Below, one piece after another: positions 62,206-64,000 of a DNA stretch of 64,000 nucleotides. How positions within the stretch are numbered: position 1 is the stretch's first letter; every line of letters begins with the position of its first letter. The stretch lies in assembly GCF_047159865.1 (NCBI RefSeq), contig NZ_AP038804.1, positions 1,488,001 to 1,552,000 of the forward strand, read 5' to 3'. The translations under genes and the position numbers were made by a program. The stretch comes from JAIOSF01 sp047159865 (GTDB lineage: Bacteria > Campylobacterota > Campylobacteria > Campylobacterales > Arcobacteraceae). The notes under the pieces are model-generated. The model worked only from the letters and a program-made list of their open reading frames with translations, made no database searches and was not told the origin of the DNA.

Positions 62206-63140
62206 AAAAAGAGATTTGTTTTTTATCGAAAGATAAAATTTACTGTAGTAAAAATGAAAAAAACTTTAAAAAAGAACTCATTCTTTCACCTTATTACTAT
62301 TGGTATTTTGAAAAAAAACTACCAGTATCAAATATAAAAAGAGCAAAAGCAATAGCAGCTCAGATGCTAGAGAGTTCACTCCCTTCTGATAAAGAGTTTG
62401 AATATATTTTAAGAGAAAAAGAGAAAAATATATTTGAGATATATGTTTTGGACAAAGAGTTACTTCTTTTGAAACTTCAAACTTTGGGTATTCGAAAAGA
62501 GAGTGTTACCACTTTATCTTTTAGCCATATTGAGCTTGAAGAGAGTTGTGTAGAACTCGATGAGAGTTTTGTACTTTGTTATGAAAACAACGCCGCAGAG
62601 ATAGTAAAAAGTAAAGTTTCACAAAATACTCTTTTAAATATAAAAATCCAAGAATACCTTGAAACAAAAGAGAAACTAAATTTCAAGTATAGTTTTTCAA
62701 AAGGTGACTTACTTCAAAAGTCTTTAGAGATTTTGGAGTCAAATTTTGTAGCTGTTGCTATTGTTCTTGGAATGATTTTTACAAGCTATATGATAAATAT
62801 AGTTACTTTAAATAATGTTGCAAACCTTTATGAAAAAAAGCAAAAAGAGACTTTGTCATCACAAACTTATGCAACACATAGTGTTCAACTAAAGTATGTG
62901 ATGGATGAAGTTTTACAGTTAGACTTCAAACAAAAAGCACTCAAAAACAAGATGAACCAAATCCTAAAAATCAAAGGAAACAGCAGTACCTATATCTCAA
63001 AAATAGAGTATGATGATGGTGATTGGTTTTTAGATGTTGTTGCCCCTGATAAACAAAAAGCAGAACAACTTATGAAAAATAAAAAATTTGATTTTGTACG
63101 CTCAAATAAAAATATTTTCAAATATGAGAAGGTAAAATAA
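62193..63140 (+). CDS. Type II secretion assembly protein (GspL-like, PilM/PilN-type)
   Basis: 315 residues: an N-terminal cytoplasmic actin-like-type region (1-185), one TM (about 192-210; FVAVAIVLGMIFTSYMINIV) and a periplasmic coiled-coil/ferredoxin-like region (about 213-315). This topology and the position between gspK and the small TM protein fit GspL, though it is shorter than E. coli/Vibrio GspL (about 400). Would link the secretion ATPase to the inner-membrane platform. Similarity is inferred from topology and order, not from a strong motif. Confidence 0.75.
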   Translation: MDILKKEICFLSKDKIYCSKNEKNFKKELILSPYYYWYFEKKLPVSNIKRAKAIAAQMLESSLPSDKEFEYILREKEKNIFEIYVLDKELLLLKLQTLGIRKESVTTLSFSHIELEESCVELDESFVLCYENNAAEIVKSKVSQNTLLNIKIQEYLETKEKLNFKYSFSKGDLLQKSLEILESNFVAVAIVLGMIFTSYMINIVTLNNVANLYEKKQKETLSSQTYATHSVQLKYVMDEVLQLDFKQKALKNKMNQILKIKGNSSTYISKIEYDDGDWFLDVVAPDKQKAEQLMKNKKFDFVRSNKNIFKYEKVK

Positions 63141-63553
63141 TGAAAAAATACCTGAACACAAACACGAAGTTTATCGCTTTGGCATTGCTTGTAGTTTTGA
63201 CTATTAGTAGTATGCTTTATATTCAAACTCTTAAAGAAACTGTACATCAAAACTACAAAAACTATGAAAAAACAGCAAATGAGATCACTATTATTAAACA
63301 ACTCAAAGAGTACTATGGTGACAAAAAATCAAATAAAAGAAAAATATACAATATTTTAAATAACTACAAGTCAAAAACTGTAAGTAAAAAAGAGGACAAA
63401 GCAAGTATAGAGTTCACAATAAGTAAACTAAACTACAAAGAGTTAGATAGTTTAAATAGTGAGCTTCTAAGTAGTGGGGTAAAAGTGGTAAAACTTTCGG
63501 TAAAAAGAGTAGATGCTCATACAGGTGAGTTGTTTTGTAAGGTGATGTTTTGA
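63140..63553 (+). CDS. Type II secretion assembly protein (GspM-like)
   Basis: 137 residues: short cytoplasmic N-terminus, one TM (about 11-28; FIALALLVVLTISSMLYI), coiled coil, then a small alpha/beta domain (EFTISKLNYKELDSLNSELLSSGVKVVKLSVKRV) of the ferredoxin-like GspM type. It starts in overlap with the previous stop (TAATG). Assignment rests on topology and order. Confidence 0.72.
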   Translation: MKKYLNTNTKFIALALLVVLTISSMLYIQTLKETVHQNYKNYEKTANEITIIKQLKEYYGDKKSNKRKIYNILNNYKSKTVSKKEDKASIEFTISKLNYKELDSLNSELLSSGVKVVKLSVKRVDAHTGELFCKVMF

Positions 63554-64000
63554 TAGTTTTACGAGCATTAATATATCTTATCATATTTTATAGCACCGTG
63601 GTGTTTTTTTTACCAAAAAATGAGATAGTTTCTTATGTAGATACAAAGTTTTTACAGGCTGAAAAAATTTCTCATAACTTAGCACTTCACAATAAATTTT
63701 TTGGATATACCGGAAAAGACACAAACCTTTTGTATGAAAAAAATAGTGTAGCACTTGTGAAAAATATAGAGATAAACCCATATCTTTTTTATAACACAGC
63801 AACTCTGAATAAAATCAAACTTCAAGGGATGGCAGGAAGTGTTTTCCCTAGTAAAATAGAAAATGCTACAGCTGTTTATAGTGCGCTAGATCCTACAAAA
63901 ATTTTACTAAATATCTCAGGAGATTTTGGTAAGGCTGTAGGGTATTTTGATTTGATGAGTTTTATGGTTCATCTTGAAGTGACACCATCTTCTACACTCA
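63550..64000 (+). CDS. Type II secretion GspN-like protein, 3' end cut by window
   Basis: A frame open from TTG 63550 (overlapping the previous stop, TTGA) to the window end, 150 codons shown. N-terminal TM (about 1-20; LIVLRALIYLIIFYSTVVFFLP) and a periplasmic beta-rich region with INPYLFYNTATLNKIKLQG and a later ISGDFGKAVGYFDL. Position after L- and M-like genes and the repeated beta-strand pattern fit GspN, which is present in some type II systems. The remainder of the system (C, D, E, F, O) would be expected beyond this window or elsewhere. Confidence 0.7.
   Translation, partial: MIVLRALIYLIIFYSTVVFFLPKNEIVSYVDTKFLQAEKISHNLALHNKFFGYTGKDTNLLYEKNSVALVKNIEINPYLFYNTATLNKIKLQGMAGSVFPSKIENATAVYSALDPTKILLNISGDFGKAVGYFDLMSFMVHLEVTPSSTL

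Noticed and set aside
1..64000. tRNA, rRNA, CRISPR arrays, intact IS elements or prophage genes
   Set aside because: Gene spacing is short throughout; no cloverleaf-like stretch, regularly spaced repeat array, transposase or phage gene was recognised. A covariance-model scan would be decisive for small RNAs.

Overview
This 64 kb window is AT-rich and densely coded and looks like a Campylobacterota (epsilonproteobacterial) chromosome, most like an Arcobacteraceae member. Evidence: the cvpA-fur-lysS-glyA-SPOR order resembles the Campylobacter fur-lysS-glyA locus; two PglB/STT3 oligosaccharyltransferases are present; there are many large chemoreceptors; and genes are tightly packed with short overlaps, TTG/GTG starts and simple TATAAT boxes. 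No rRNA, tRNA, CRISPR array, intact insertion sequence or phage was seen. The genus is an inference.

Layout. 1-5.8 kb: 3' part of tex, a SWIM-domain SNF2 helicase, a HAD phosphatase, an orphan OmpR-type regulator with a degenerate receiver, and a small unknown protein. 5.9-10.8 kb: two convergent chemoreceptors separated by a strong bidirectional terminator. 10.9-17.1 kb: a copper/silver-type RND efflux operon (YtkA-like protein, OMF, adaptor, CusA-like pump) and a DoxX gene that shares its promoter motif. 17.2-23.3 kb: tetR-OMF-adaptor-RND pump operon of the CmeABC/AcrAB-TolC type, with a clear TetR operator. 23.4-34 kb: NlpC/P60-SH3 lipoprotein, CPA2 antiporter, gdhA, TPR-trypsin-like protein, tlyA, a polytopic membrane protein, pepD, a third chemoreceptor, ispG. 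35-41.4 kb: cvpA-fur-lysS-glyA-SPOR-trpE. 41.4-57.7 kb: a glycan locus, made up of pglB1, manC, a Wzy/ligase-type gene, wzz, three glycosyltransferases, wzx, manB, a polyprenyl-phosphate sugar transferase, and a second pglB on the opposite strand. 57.8-59.2 kb: an unusual lipoprotein. 59.4-64 kb: type II secretion genes (gspG, three further pseudopilins, gspK, L-, M- and N-like), with the last gene cut by the window end.

How it fits together. ManC and ManB would make GDP-mannose. The sugar transferase and glycosyltransferases would build a lipid-linked glycan, Wzx would flip it, Wzy/Wzz could polymerise it, and the PglB enzymes would move it to Asn in exported proteins. The strongest observation is the lipoprotein divergent from pglB2. 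It carries 14 bacterial N-glycosylation sequons (D/E-x-N-x-S/T) in 464 residues, so it is a candidate heavily N-glycosylated surface protein sitting between an oligosaccharyltransferase and a secretion system. PglB1 keeps the arginine that selects an acidic -2 residue; PglB2 has leucine there, predicting different acceptor rules.

A second unusual item is a roughly 0.4 kb module of two tiny overlapping membrane-protein genes inserted in the glycan locus. It is bounded by a 40-bp perfect direct repeat that recreates the 3' end of the upstream glycosyltransferase gene.
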